A stretch of DNA of 64,000 bases from Methylobacterium isbiliense. GTDB lineage: Bacteria > Pseudomonadota > Alphaproteobacteria > Rhizobiales > Beijerinckiaceae. This document shows positions 52,350-60,694 of this stretch, piece by piece. The translations under genes were made by a program, and so were the position numbers. Position 1 is the stretch's first letter, and every line of letters begins with the position of its first letter. The notes under the pieces were generated by a model that was not told the DNA's origin, did not search any database, and was given only the letters and a program-made list of their open reading frames with translations. The stretch spans positions 1 through 64,000 of the forward strand of contig NZ_BPQQ01000015.1 in assembly GCF_022179325.1 (NCBI RefSeq), in the 5' to 3' direction.

Positions 52350-55300
52350 TCACCGCTCCGGCCGTGCCGCCTGGGGCGGTCCTCCGGCGCCGAAGAGCTT
52401 GCGCAGGAAGCCGGGGGCGATGGCCGAGAGCGGGTTCACGCTGACGTTCGGCGCGCTCATCATCCCGGAGACCTGGAAGTTGATGCCGAACAGGCCCTCG
52501 TTGGAGCCGCCACCGAGCAGCGGCCCGAAGATCGGCACGTGCGAGACGACGTTGTTGAGCCCGTAGAGCGGCACGAAGGTGCCGGCAATGTCGGTGCGGT
52601 TGCGCCCGGTATCGAGCCAGCCCCGCAGGGTGAAGCCCATCGCGGGCCCGGAGATCGCCGCCTCCGAGACCTCGATGCGGGTTCCGGTGCGCACGAAATC
52701 GGCCGAGAGCCGGTCGAAGCCGACATCGTTGACCTCCCGCCGCCCGCTCTGGTTCAGGTGGTCGTCGCCGCCGGGATCGCCCTGCGCCATGATGCGCCCC
52801 AGCGCCGGCTCGTCGCGCAGCACGAAGGAGCGGATCTGAACCGCGCCGCTCTGCGGCCCGTCGTTCATCGTGGTCTGCAGCTGCAGGCGCCCGCCATACA
52901 TGCGCCGGTAGATGTCGAGGAAGCGCAGCACCGCCCCCGCATCGCTCGACTCCGCCGAGAGCACCGGCGGCGCGCCCCGCTCGCCGCGGGCCACCTCGAC
53001 GGCGACCGCCGCACCCTTCAGCCGGCCCTGGATCCGGCCCTGCCGCAGGTCGTCGCCGCGCAGCGACAGGCGCAAGGACGCATTGGTCAGCGCCTCGTCG
53101 TTGAAGCCGGTGAGGATCGCGAAGCTGAGATCCGCCTCGACCTCCTTCCCCGGCCCGTCCTTGCCCTTCCTGCCCGGCCCGGTGAGGGCCTTGAGGAAGG
53201 GCCGGGCATCCGCCACGCCGCCCCGCAGGGTGACCTTGTAGGCGCCGCCGCTGCGCTCCACCTGGCCCCGCACGTCGTCGCCGGGCGAGAGCTTCAGGCT
53301 GGTGAACTCGGCCCGCTCCAGCGTGCCCTCCTGGCCCACCACCGCGCTGCCGCGCGCCTGGACGGTGCCGGATTCGAGCACGATGTCGCGCAGGTCCATC
53401 CCGTTCGCGGTTTCGGTGAGCGCGAAGCTCAGCTTGCCGGGCTTGCCGGCCGCCTTGGTCCAGCCCGGGACGAGGCCGTCGATGGAGGCCCGCGAGAGGT
53501 CGGCCTCGACCCGTGCGGTGGTGCGGCCCGGCCGGCCGATCGGCACGACGAAGCGGGCCGGCACCGGGCCGGCGAGCGCGGGCGCGGCCGGCAGCCCCCG
53601 CCGCGCCCGGGCCGCGTCGTCGAGGGTCAGCGTGACCAGCGCCTCGCCGGGGCTGCCGGCCTTCGGCTGGTGCAGGTCCACGCTCATCGGCGCGCCGGCG
53701 AGCTTCGCCTCGCCCTTGAGGCTGAAGCCGGTGCGGTCGTACGCGATGGCGAAGCGGCCGTTCTCCAGCCGGTCCTTGCCGACGAGCTTGTCCACCGTGA
53801 CGTCGGTGAAGCTGCCGCTCGCCGTCACCGGCAGGTCGGCGATGTCGGGCACGCGGTCGAGGTTCAGGGGGAAGTCGACCCGCAGGTCCGCCTGCCCCTT
53901 CACCCCCGCCGGGTCGATCTCGGTGCTGCTCAGGCCCCGGAACAGCTTGGCCTGCAGCAGCGAGGCGACCGCGTCGGTGCCGCCGACAAGGCGGAAGCCG
54001 ATCTGGGCGGTGACGTCGTGCGGGACCGCGTCCTTGATGACGAAGGACCCGTCCTGAAGGCCGAGCAGGCGCCCGTCCGGCATCCGGATCTCGGCGGTGG
54101 CGCCCCGGATCGTGGTGTTGCGCCCGGTGACGAGGCCCGAGACGCGCCCGCGCGAGAGCGGCGGCGCGTCGGGCGAGATCACGAGGCCGCCCTCCGCGAT
54201 CGCGAAGGCGATGCGCACCGCGCCGTCCGGCATCGGATCGCCGCGGGTGGCCGCCGCGAACTCCGCCATCGTCATGTCGACCGTGATGTCGAGGCTCTCC
54301 AGCCGGCCGGCGCGCAGGTTGTCGACGAGGTAGGTGCGGATGGGCGGCGCGATGTTCTCGGGCCACAGCCGCAGGGCGCTGCGCCCGTCCGTCTGCGCCG
54401 CCTGGATGCGCAGCGTCAGGCCGCCCTCGTCCTGGCGCGTGCCGAAGGTGCCCGAGACGCTGCCGCTCGCGGTGGGGCCGGCGACCGTGAAGGCCTCGAC
54501 GGAGACGCCCTCGTCCCGGCCCGAGAGGCGGGCCTCGATGCTGTCGATCCTGACCGGCGGGTCGCCGGCGGTGGCGCCCCGCAGCACCGCGTCGCGGCCC
54601 GTGAGGCGCGCGGTCCAGGCCGGGTCGGCACCGTTCTGGCCCGCCACCCACTCGCCCGCGAGCCGCACCGCGTTGCCCCCGCCCCGGTAGTCGACGGCGT
54701 CGAGCTTGAGGGCGCGGCGGGTCTCGTCCCAGCTCGCATCCACCGCGACCGCCTCGATGGTGACCGGGTTGAAGTCCTTCTCCTCGATCAGGAGGCTGCC
54801 CTCGCTCGACCGGAGCGCGAGCGTCATCGTGTCGACCCGGGCGCCGTGCAGCGCGACGCTGGCGCGGCCGGACAGCTTGAGGTCGGTGGTGAGCGGCAGC
54901 CGCGACTGGCCGGAGAGGAGCAGGAGGTCCGAGACCGGCAGGTCGTCGAGGGTCAGGACGCCCCGGCGCAGCCCGCCCGCGGCCTGTTCCACGTCGCCGC
55001 CGAAGCGCCACGCCCCGTGCGGCCCGAGGATGCGCATCTCGAACACCCGCGCCTCGCGCAGGGCGTCCCGGGTGAACAGGCCGTCGACCTTGGGGAAGAC
55101 CGCGCGGTCGACGCCGGCATCGTCCGTGAGGGTGAGCCGGGCGTTGGTCAGGCGGGCGCGGTCGAGGGTGCCGAACACCCCCGCGGAATCGAGCACGAGG
55201 CTGAAGATCGACGCGACCGTGGCCGAGATGGGCGAGACGGTGCCGCGGGCCGCGTCGACCGTGGGCGGCGTGCGCGGGCTCGTCTCGGTCGGGTCGGCGG

Positions 55301-55772
55301 AGGCCGCGATCGAGCCGTCCCGGTGCACCACCGCCCGCAGCTGGAGGTCGCGGAACTCCACCGAGCGCGGCTGCACCGACAGGGTGAGGAGCGCCGGCAG
55401 GTCGATGCTGACGAGGGCGAGCGGCGCCCGCACCACCAGGGCGCCCTCCGGGTTGCGGATGTCGAGCCCCGTGGTGCGCAGCGCCAGCGCCCCCTCGCGG
55501 TCGATCTCGATGGCGCTGTCGCGCAGGGTGACCTGCCAGCCCGGCCCGAGCCGCGCCGCGATGGCGCCGGTGAGGCGCGGCTCCAGCCACGCGACCCCCA
55601 CCGGCCCGCTGGCGAGGCGCAGATACGCGAGCCCGGCGCCGAGCCCGACCAGCAGCGCGGCCGCAAGCTTGAGCACGAGCACGCCCCTGACGCAGCGCCG
55701 CAGCACCGACGGCCGGCCCGGCGGGCAGGCCGCGCCGGGCGGTGCGGGAGGGGTCGGATGAGCCTGATCCAT
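52350..55772 (-). CDS. Large AsmA-like protein (YhdP/DUF3971 type)
   Basis: A 1140-residue protein with one N-terminal membrane helix (LKLAAALLVGLGAGLAYLRLA, about 34-54) and a long periplasmic part built of repeated beta-strands. Recognisable blocks are WQVTLRDSAIEIDREGALALRTTGLDIRN (N-terminal), the DUF3971 centre (PENIAPPIRTYLVDNLRAGRLESLDITVDM) and the AsmA-like C-terminus (ISGPAMGFTLRGWLDTGRNRTDIAGTFVPLYGLNN). Such proteins carry phospholipid between the membranes in enterobacteria, with TamB and YdbH as relatives. It is the second AsmA-type giant in this window. It is divergent from bcp. Confidence 0.85.
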   Translation of the reverse strand: MDQAHPTPPAPPGAACPPGRPSVLRRCVRGVLVLKLAAALLVGLGAGLAYLRLASGPVGVAWLEPRLTGAIAARLGPGWQVTLRDSAIEIDREGALALRTTGLDIRNPEGALVVRAPLALVSIDLPALLTLSVQPRSVEFRDLQLRAVVHRDGSIAASADPTETSPRTPPTVDAARGTVSPISATVASIFSLVLDSAGVFGTLDRARLTNARLTLTDDAGVDRAVFPKVDGLFTRDALREARVFEMRILGPHGAWRFGGDVEQAAGGLRRGVLTLDDLPVSDLLLLSGQSRLPLTTDLKLSGRASVALHGARVDTMTLALRSSEGSLLIEEKDFNPVTIEAVAVDASWDETRRALKLDAVDYRGGGNAVRLAGEWVAGQNGADPAWTARLTGRDAVLRGATAGDPPVRIDSIEARLSGRDEGVSVEAFTVAGPTASGSVSGTFGTRQDEGGLTLRIQAAQTDGRSALRLWPENIAPPIRTYLVDNLRAGRLESLDITVDMTMAEFAAATRGDPMPDGAVRIAFAIAEGGLVISPDAPPLSRGRVSGLVTGRNTTIRGATAEIRMPDGRLLGLQDGSFVIKDAVPHDVTAQIGFRLVGGTDAVASLLQAKLFRGLSSTEIDPAGVKGQADLRVDFPLNLDRVPDIADLPVTASGSFTDVTVDKLVGKDRLENGRFAIAYDRTGFSLKGEAKLAGAPMSVDLHQPKAGSPGEALVTLTLDDAARARRGLPAAPALAGPVPARFVVPIGRPGRTTARVEADLSRASIDGLVPGWTKAAGKPGKLSFALTETANGMDLRDIVLESGTVQARGSAVVGQEGTLERAEFTSLKLSPGDDVRGQVERSGGAYKVTLRGGVADARPFLKALTGPGRKGKDGPGKEVEADLSFAILTGFNDEALTNASLRLSLRGDDLRQGRIQGRLKGAAVAVEVARGERGAPPVLSAESSDAGAVLRFLDIYRRMYGGRLQLQTTMNDGPQSGAVQIRSFVLRDEPALGRIMAQGDPGGDDHLNQSGRREVNDVGFDRLSADFVRTGTRIEVSEAAISGPAMGFTLRGWLDTGRNRTDIAGTFVPLYGLNNVVSHVPIFGPLLGGGSNEGLFGINFQVSGMMSAPNVSVNPLSAIAPGFLRKLFGAGGPPQAARPER

Positions 55773-55964
55773 GCCTGCCGTCGTTGCGGGCCGCCTGCCG
55801 GTGATTCGACAGCGTCGGTCCAGTCCGGTTACCGAAGGTTAACGCCGCGTCCGCATGCCTCAAGCCGGCCCGTTCGGTGCCGCGGCAGCCTTGTGCGCCG
55901 TCGGGCACCGTTGCGGGTCTCGGTCCCATGAGGCACACCATCAATCGGCCGAAAGGAAGGCACG

Positions 55965-56426
55965 ATGCCCCTGAACCCCGGCGATCCCGCCCCGGATTTC
56001 ACCCTGCCCGCGACGGGCGGCACCGTCAGCCTCGCCGGGCTCAGGGGCCGCAAGGCGGTTCTGTACTTCTACCCCAAGGACGATACGAGCGGCTGCACGC
56101 TGGAGGCCCAGGCCTTCAATGCGCTGGCGGAGGCCTTTGCGGCCGCCGACACGGCGGTGATCGGCGTGTCGCCCGACTCGATCAAGAGCCACGAGAAGTT
56201 CAGCGCCAAGTACGGTCTCGGCTTTCCCCTCGTGTCCGACGAGACGAAGGCGATGCTCGACGCCTACGGCGTCTGGGCCGAGAAGAGCATGTATGGCCGC
56301 AAGTACATGGGCGTCGAGCGCACCACCGTGCTGATCGACCGCGACGGGACCGTGGCGCGGATCTGGCCGAAGGTGAAGGTCCCGGGCCATGCGGACGAGG
56401 TTCTGGCCGCGGCCCGCGCCCTCTGA
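55965..56426 (+). CDS. bcp: Thioredoxin-dependent peroxiredoxin, Bcp/PrxQ type
   Basis: Peroxiredoxin of 153 residues that reduces hydroperoxides. The peroxidatic cysteine is in DTSGCTLEAQAF (about residue 45). The resolving cysteine found five residues later in many Bcp proteins is replaced by Gln, so this one is a 1-Cys type or uses another thiol. An AAAGGAAGG ribosome site precedes the ATG. It is divergent from the AsmA-like gene across 192 bp. The rest of the fold (APDFTLPATGG, YFYPKDDT, VERTTVLIDRDG) is standard. Confidence 0.92.
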   Translation: MPLNPGDPAPDFTLPATGGTVSLAGLRGRKAVLYFYPKDDTSGCTLEAQAFNALAEAFAAADTAVIGVSPDSIKSHEKFSAKYGLGFPLVSDETKAMLDAYGVWAEKSMYGRKYMGVERTTVLIDRDGTVARIWPKVKVPGHADEVLAAARAL

Positions 56427-56803
56427 GCCGATGGGCCTTCCCCCGGTGAGGCGGAAGGCCGCGTCGCCCGCCACGACGGCGGCCCCGATCGCGGCCAGCG
56501 TGTCGAGCGCGACCGCAATGGAGCCGGGCAGCACGACCTGAAGGGCGATGCCGCCCGCGGCCGGATCCAGGACTTGCGGGACGAAGGCCAGGGAGCGGGC
56601 GGCGATCTTCGGGATCGGCGCCGCGACCAGCAAGGCCTGTTGATCTTCTATAGGACGCCCCGGGAGGCGTCGTGGACGGGCCGGCCGGCGGCTCCTCCGG
56701 GCAGCAGACCTGCCGCGCCGCGGACTGGACTGATGCTGCCTCTGAGTTTGGGAGTTCCTTAACCTTAACGGGCCAGTCTCCGCTCCATTCCCGGAACGGC
56801 CCG
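56427..56803. other. Intergenic region between bcp and the M23 gene
   Basis: No gene is supported in these 377 bp. GGCCTTCC and GGAAGGCC form an 8-bp inverted repeat shortly after the bcp stop (near 56434-56460) and may end its transcript. The reverse strand has a short run with protein-like composition (about 56430-56650) but no good start. An AT-richer stretch near 56740-56770 may hold the promoter of the downstream gene. Confidence 0.35.
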
Positions 56804-58012
56804 ATGCCACAGCCCTCCCCCCTTCCCGGCACGTCCCCCCGCCCTCCCGCCGCTCCTATCGTCTACGTGGTCCGCCGCCGGACCGTGGCGGCGGCCGGCC
56901 TCGCGGGCCTGACCCTCGCCCTCTGGGCGAGCGCGGCCAGCTGGGCGCTGGTCTTCCGCGACGAGACGCTGGCGCGGATCACCGCCCGCGAGCGCAGCCT
57001 GCACTACGCCTACGAGGAGCGGGTGAGCGCGCTGCGCGCCCGCCTCGACCGGGTCGCGACCCAGAAGCTCCTGGAGCAGGACGGGGTCGAGACCCGCATC
57101 GCCGAACTCGCGAGCCGGCAGGTCGCGCTGGAGAACCGGCAGGCGATGCTGGCCGGGCTCGCCGAGCAGGCGGGCGAGACACCCGATGCGCCGCCCGTGA
57201 CCGGCGCCCTGCCGGCCCGCGGCGTCCCGCAGAAGCCCGTGCCGGTCCCGCTGCCGAACCCCGAGGCGCTCGGCCTGCGCACCGAGGCGGCGCCGGTTCC
57301 CGTCCCGCTCGGGCCGGTGAGCCGTGTCGCCGGCCTGGAGACGGCCCTCGCCGGAATCGCCGCGCAGCAGAGCCTGACCCTCGACCGCATCCTGCAGCGC
57401 AGCCAAGTCGAGGCGTCGCGGCTGCGCCGGGTGATGGCCGAGGTCGGTCTCGATCCAGGCCGCTTCGCGCCGGCGCGCGGCGGCGGCCTCGGCGGCCCCC
57501 TGGTGCCGGTGGGCAGCGGCCCCTTCGAGGCGGCCGTGACGCTCGCCCAGCGCAGCCTCGGCGAGCGCGACCAGCTGCGGCGGATCCTCAAGGGCCTGCC
57601 GCTGCAGCGGCCGCTCGCCTTCGACGGCGGCCTGTCGAGCCATTACGGCTACCGGGTCGATCCCTTCACCCGGGGCCTCGCGCTCCACACCGGCATCGAC
57701 CTGCGCGCCGAGTCCGGCGCCCCCGCCCAGGCGGCCGGGGCCGGGACGGTCACGGCGGCGGAGTATTCCGGCGGCTACGGCAACATGGTCGAGATCGACC
57801 ACGGCCACGGCATCGTCACCCGCTACGCCCATCTCTCGGCGATCGGCGTCGCGCCGGGCCAGAGCGTGGCGGCGGGCCAGGTCGTGGGCCGCGTCGGCTC
57901 CACCGGCCGCTCCACCGCCCCGCACCTGCACTACGAGACCCGCATCGACGGCGAGCCCGTCGACCCGCAGCGCTTCCTGCGGGCGAGCGCGCGGCTGTTC
58001 GCGGCGCGCTGA
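56804..58012 (+). CDS. M23 family metallopeptidase with coiled-coil region
   Basis: A 402-residue exported endopeptidase. One N-terminal membrane helix (about 30-50) is followed by a coiled-coil-like part (RERSLHYAYEERVSALRARLDRV..), a Pro-rich linker and an M23 lysostaphin-like domain (about 290-390). Zinc ligands are visible in GLSSHYGYRVDPFTRGLALHTGIDLRAESG (the His and Asp of HTGIDL) and APHLHYETRIDG (HLH). It is thus probably catalytic rather than a degenerate EnvC-type activator, cutting peptidoglycan cross-links in growth or division. It is convergent with prfB, six bases apart. Confidence 0.9.
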   Translation: MPQPSPLPGTSPRPPAAPIVYVVRRRTVAAAGLAGLTLALWASAASWALVFRDETLARITARERSLHYAYEERVSALRARLDRVATQKLLEQDGVETRIAELASRQVALENRQAMLAGLAEQAGETPDAPPVTGALPARGVPQKPVPVPLPNPEALGLRTEAAPVPVPLGPVSRVAGLETALAGIAAQQSLTLDRILQRSQVEASRLRRVMAEVGLDPGRFAPARGGGLGGPLVPVGSGPFEAAVTLAQRSLGERDQLRRILKGLPLQRPLAFDGGLSSHYGYRVDPFTRGLALHTGIDLRAESGAPAQAAGAGTVTAAEYSGGYGNMVEIDHGHGIVTRYAHLSAIGVAPGQSVAAGQVVGRVGSTGRSTAPHLHYETRIDGEPVDPQRFLRASARLFAAR

Positions 58013-58018
58013 TTCCCC

Positions 58019-59147
58019 TCAGTCGATGTCGTCGACCGCCTCGCCCCCGCCATAGACCCGCTGGGCGAGCGAGGCCTCGATGAAGGGGTCGAGTTCGCCG
58101 TCGAGCACGTCGTCGGGGCTGGTCGATTGCGCGCCGGTGCGCAGGTCCTTCACCAGCTGATAGGGCTGCAGCACGTAGGAGCGGATCTGGTGGCCCCAGC
58201 CGATCTCGGTCTTCGAGGCGGCCTCGGCATTGGCCTTCTCCTCGCGCTTCTTCAGCTCCAGCTCGTAGAGCCGGGCGCGCAGCATGTTCCAGGCGGTGGC
58301 CCGGTTCTTGTGCTGCGAGCGCTCCTGCTGGCAGGCCACCACGATCCCGGTGGGGAGGTGGGTGATGCGCACCGCCGAATCGGTGGTGTTGACGTGCTGG
58401 CCGCCCGCGCCGGAGGAGCGGTAGGTGTCGATGCGGCAGTCCGATTCCTTCACCTCGATGGTGATGCGGTCGTCGATGACCGGATAGACCCAGACGCTGG
58501 CGAAGCTGGTGTGGCGGCGCGCGTTGGAATCGTAGGGCGAGATGCGCACGAGGCGGTGCACGCCCGACTCGGTCTTGAGCCAGCCATAGGCGTTGTGGCC
58601 CTTGATCAGGAGCGTCGCGCCCTTGATGCCGGCCTCCTCGCCGTCCGACCACTCGACGATGTCGACCTTGTACTTCCGCCGCTCGGCCCAGCGCGCGTAC
58701 ATGCGCTGGAGCATGTTGGCCCAGTCCTGGCTCTCGGTGCCGCCCGCGCCGGCATGGACCTCGAGATAGGTGTCGTTGCCGTCGGCCTCGCCCGCGAGCA
58801 GGGTCTCGATCTGGCGCCGCGCGGCCTCGGCCTGCACGGCGCGGACCTGCTCCTCGCCCTCGCGGATGCTGGCCTCGTCGCCCTCCATCTCGCCGAGTTC
58901 GATCAGGGTGGCGGCGTCGTCGAGCCCCTGCTCCAGGCGCCGGATCGACGCGATCGCCTCGTCGAGGTCGTTGCGCTCGCGCATGACCTTCTGGGCCGCC
59001 TCCGGGTCGTTCCAGAGGTTGGGGTCCTCGGAGGCCGCATTCAGCTCGGCCAGGCGCTTGTCCGCGGTATCCCAGTCAAAGATGCCTCCTCAGCAGTCCG
59101 ATCGACTGCTTGGCGGCATCCGAGAGTTGCTCGATCTCGGCGCGCAT
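58019..59147 (-). CDS. prfB: Peptide chain release factor 2, with programmed +1 frameshift
   Basis: RF2 recognises UGA and UAA stops. The gene is read in two frames: 23 codons from the ATG at 59147 ([19 protein letters not shown]..) to CTT at 59081-59079, then a +1 slip to GAC at 59077-59075 and 352 further codons to 58019, giving 375 residues. The anticodon-like SPF tripeptide of RF2 is not obvious to me, but GGQ is ([20 protein letters not shown]). The frameshift site is the standard one in this gene and is not a defect. It is convergent with the M23 gene and is followed by nothing on its own strand. Confidence 0.95.
59075..59090 (-). promoter_or_regulatory. prfB programmed frameshift signal
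   Basis: On the reverse strand AGGAGG (59090-59085), three bases (CAT) and CTTTGAC (59081-59075) reproduce the known autoregulatory signal of prfB: an internal Shine-Dalgarno stimulator, a slippery CTT and the in-frame TGA that RF2 itself reads. Low RF2 favours the +1 slip and production of full-length protein. Confidence 0.95.
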
Positions 59148-59217
59148 CAGGTGTGACGGTCGTTGGAGAGGTGGGCGGGCTTGATAGCCTCCCGGGCGGC
59201 GGCTGTAAACGGCGGGC

Positions 59218-59994
59218 TCAGGCCTCGGGCCGGGCGCCCACCAGCACGCGGATGTCGCCCTCGCGGCAGTGCCGCTCCATCTGCGGCTCGGCGAAGCCCA
59301 GGTCCGAGACCGCGTAGCCGTGCCGCTCCAGGAGCGCGCGGACGCGCCCGCTCGGCGCCCCGTAGCAGCCATGCGTCTCGACCGCGACCACCCGGGGGCG
59401 GATCGTCATGCGCTCGAGGATCGGCACCTCCGCGCCCTCGCAGTCGAGTTCGAGCACGTCGGCGGGCGGAAGGTCCTCGGGCGGCACGACGGTGCGGGAC
59501 GGGGCCGCGCCGTAGACGCGGATCGGCGCGCCCACCACCGCGTGGTGCAGGCGCACGCGGGCCGAGACGCCGTTCGCCGCAAGCGTGCGGGCGGTGGCGG
59601 CGATCCCGCCCGGGTCGCCCTCGTAGCAGGTCACGGACCCGGCCTCGCCCGCGGCGAGCGCCGCGACCGCGGTGGTGATGCCGTTGCCGGTGCCGATCAC
59701 CGTCACGGCATCGCCCGGCCGCACCGCCGCGCGCAGCGCCGTCACGAGGCCGTGCTCGAAATCCGGCATGTCCTGGCGCACCAGGGCGGCCGGCAGCCAG
59801 CGGTCGCCCCAGGCCCGGTGCAGGCCGGTGGGCAAGCCGGCATAGAGGACCGGCTCGGCCCGCGGCAGCAGGCGGCGCAGGCTGCGGTCGTAGAGCACGG
59901 CCGCGACCTTGGCGGCCACCCCGGCCGCCCCGCCCTGCGCGCGCAGGAAGGCGAGCTTCTCGCGCACGTCCCGCAAGGCCGCGAGCGCGGACAT
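59218..59994 (-). CDS. FkbM-like SAM-dependent methyltransferase
   Basis: A 258-residue protein with a Rossmann-like methyltransferase core: the SAM loop VTVIGTGNGITTAVAALAAG (about 97-116), acidic YEGDPGG and VLELDCEGAEVPILERM (about 184-200), which matches the FkbM family motif. The first 80 residues are helical and basic. Members methylate hydroxyls of sugars, polyketides or lipids; the substrate here is not indicated by neighbours. It lies upstream of prfB on the same strand with a 70-bp gap. The functional class is fairly sure, the substrate is not. Confidence 0.75.
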   Translation of the reverse strand: MSALAALRDVREKLAFLRAQGGAAGVAAKVAAVLYDRSLRRLLPRAEPVLYAGLPTGLHRAWGDRWLPAALVRQDMPDFEHGLVTALRAAVRPGDAVTVIGTGNGITTAVAALAAGEAGSVTCYEGDPGGIAATARTLAANGVSARVRLHHAVVGAPIRVYGAAPSRTVVPPEDLPPADVLELDCEGAEVPILERMTIRPRVVAVETHGCYGAPSGRVRALLERHGYAVSDLGFAEPQMERHCREGDIRVLVGARPEA

Positions 59995-60005
59995 CGGAAG
60001 CCCGG

Positions 60006-60311
60006 TCAGGAGGCGGACCGCAGCGGCGCCGCTGCGATGCCGATGCCGAGCGCCTTCATGATCGCCAGCGTCGTTTCGAGGGTCGGGTTGCCGTTCCCCT
60101 CCAGGGAGTGACGGACATCCTCCGGAGAGAGGCCCATCTTGCTGGCCACGCGGTCCAGGCCCGCCGCCCGCGCAGCGATGCCGAGAGCGGTGGAGATGTG
60201 GCGGGCGTCGCCCGTGTCGAACGCATCGGCGAGGAAAACGGCGATCGCCTCATCCGATTGCAGCATGTCCGCCAAATCAAGATCCGCGAGCCGTTCAAGC
60301 ATCATCGTCAT
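60006..60311 (-). CDS. Antitoxin of the HI1420/HigA-like addiction-module family
   Basis: A 101-residue protein with a helix-turn-helix (AARAAGLDRVASKMGLSPEDVRHSLEGNGNPTLETTLAIMKALGI, about 48-92) of the type found in the probable addiction-module antidote family. The toxin gene lies upstream and overlaps it by 17 bp, the usual toxin-first order of this module. The N-terminus (MTMMLERLADLDLADMLQSD) is the toxin-binding part. The antitoxin looks intact although its toxin is frameshifted, so it may persist alone or act against other toxins. Confidence 0.85.
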   Translation of the reverse strand: MTMMLERLADLDLADMLQSDEAIAVFLADAFDTGDARHISTALGIAARAAGLDRVASKMGLSPEDVRHSLEGNGNPTLETTLAIMKALGIGIAAAPLRSAS

Positions 60312-60599
60312 TCCATTCGGCGGCGAGCCGCAAAGCTGTCCGGATATCCCGGTCCTGACTCGATTTGTCGCCGCCACAGAGGAGCACGACGATATCCGAT
60401 CCGCGCCATTGAAAGTAGACCCGATAGCCTGGGCCGTAATGAATTCGCAGCTCATGGACACCCTGGCCGACGGGCGACGCGTCACCTGCCAAGCCGTTGG
60501 CCAATCGCAACAGGCGAGCCGCGATATGGGCCTTGCTCGGGTGTCTGCGAGCCGCCGCTCCCACCGGCGGAACGTCTCGGTCTGCGTCAGGCGCGGCAC
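60295..60599 (-). pseudogene. RelE/HigB-like toxin (HI1419 family), frameshifted
   Basis: The 5' part (GTG start at 60599, LTQTETFRRWERRLADTRA) and the rest (AHIAARLLRLANGLAGDASPVGQGVHELRIHYGPGYRVYF.. and LCGGDKS) are in different frames. They join smoothly if one base is added in the short GCAAGG run near 60530-60536 (giving LADTRAKAHIAARLL), so a one-base deletion is likely. The catalytic part is otherwise complete. It may be a real inactivation, a sequencing error or programmed slippage. Starting instead from 60657 in the second frame gives a 120-residue protein with a foreign N-terminus. Confidence 0.72.
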
Positions 60600-60694
60600 G
60601 GAGGAACCTCATCAAGGGGCCGTTAGGGCGGGCCCGGAGTGGTCCGCAAACCGTCACCTCGATGCGGGAGGGAGCAACCGCTTCCCTCGTCCGC

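Noticed and set aside
56430-56650. A small reverse-strand protein with a hydrophobic, protein-like composition
   Set aside because: No convincing start codon with a ribosome site, overlap with bcp on the other strand and no recognised family.
58019-58984. prfB as a truncated or frameshift-damaged gene
   Set aside because: The apparent break is the known programmed frameshift with internal Shine-Dalgarno and CTTTGAC.
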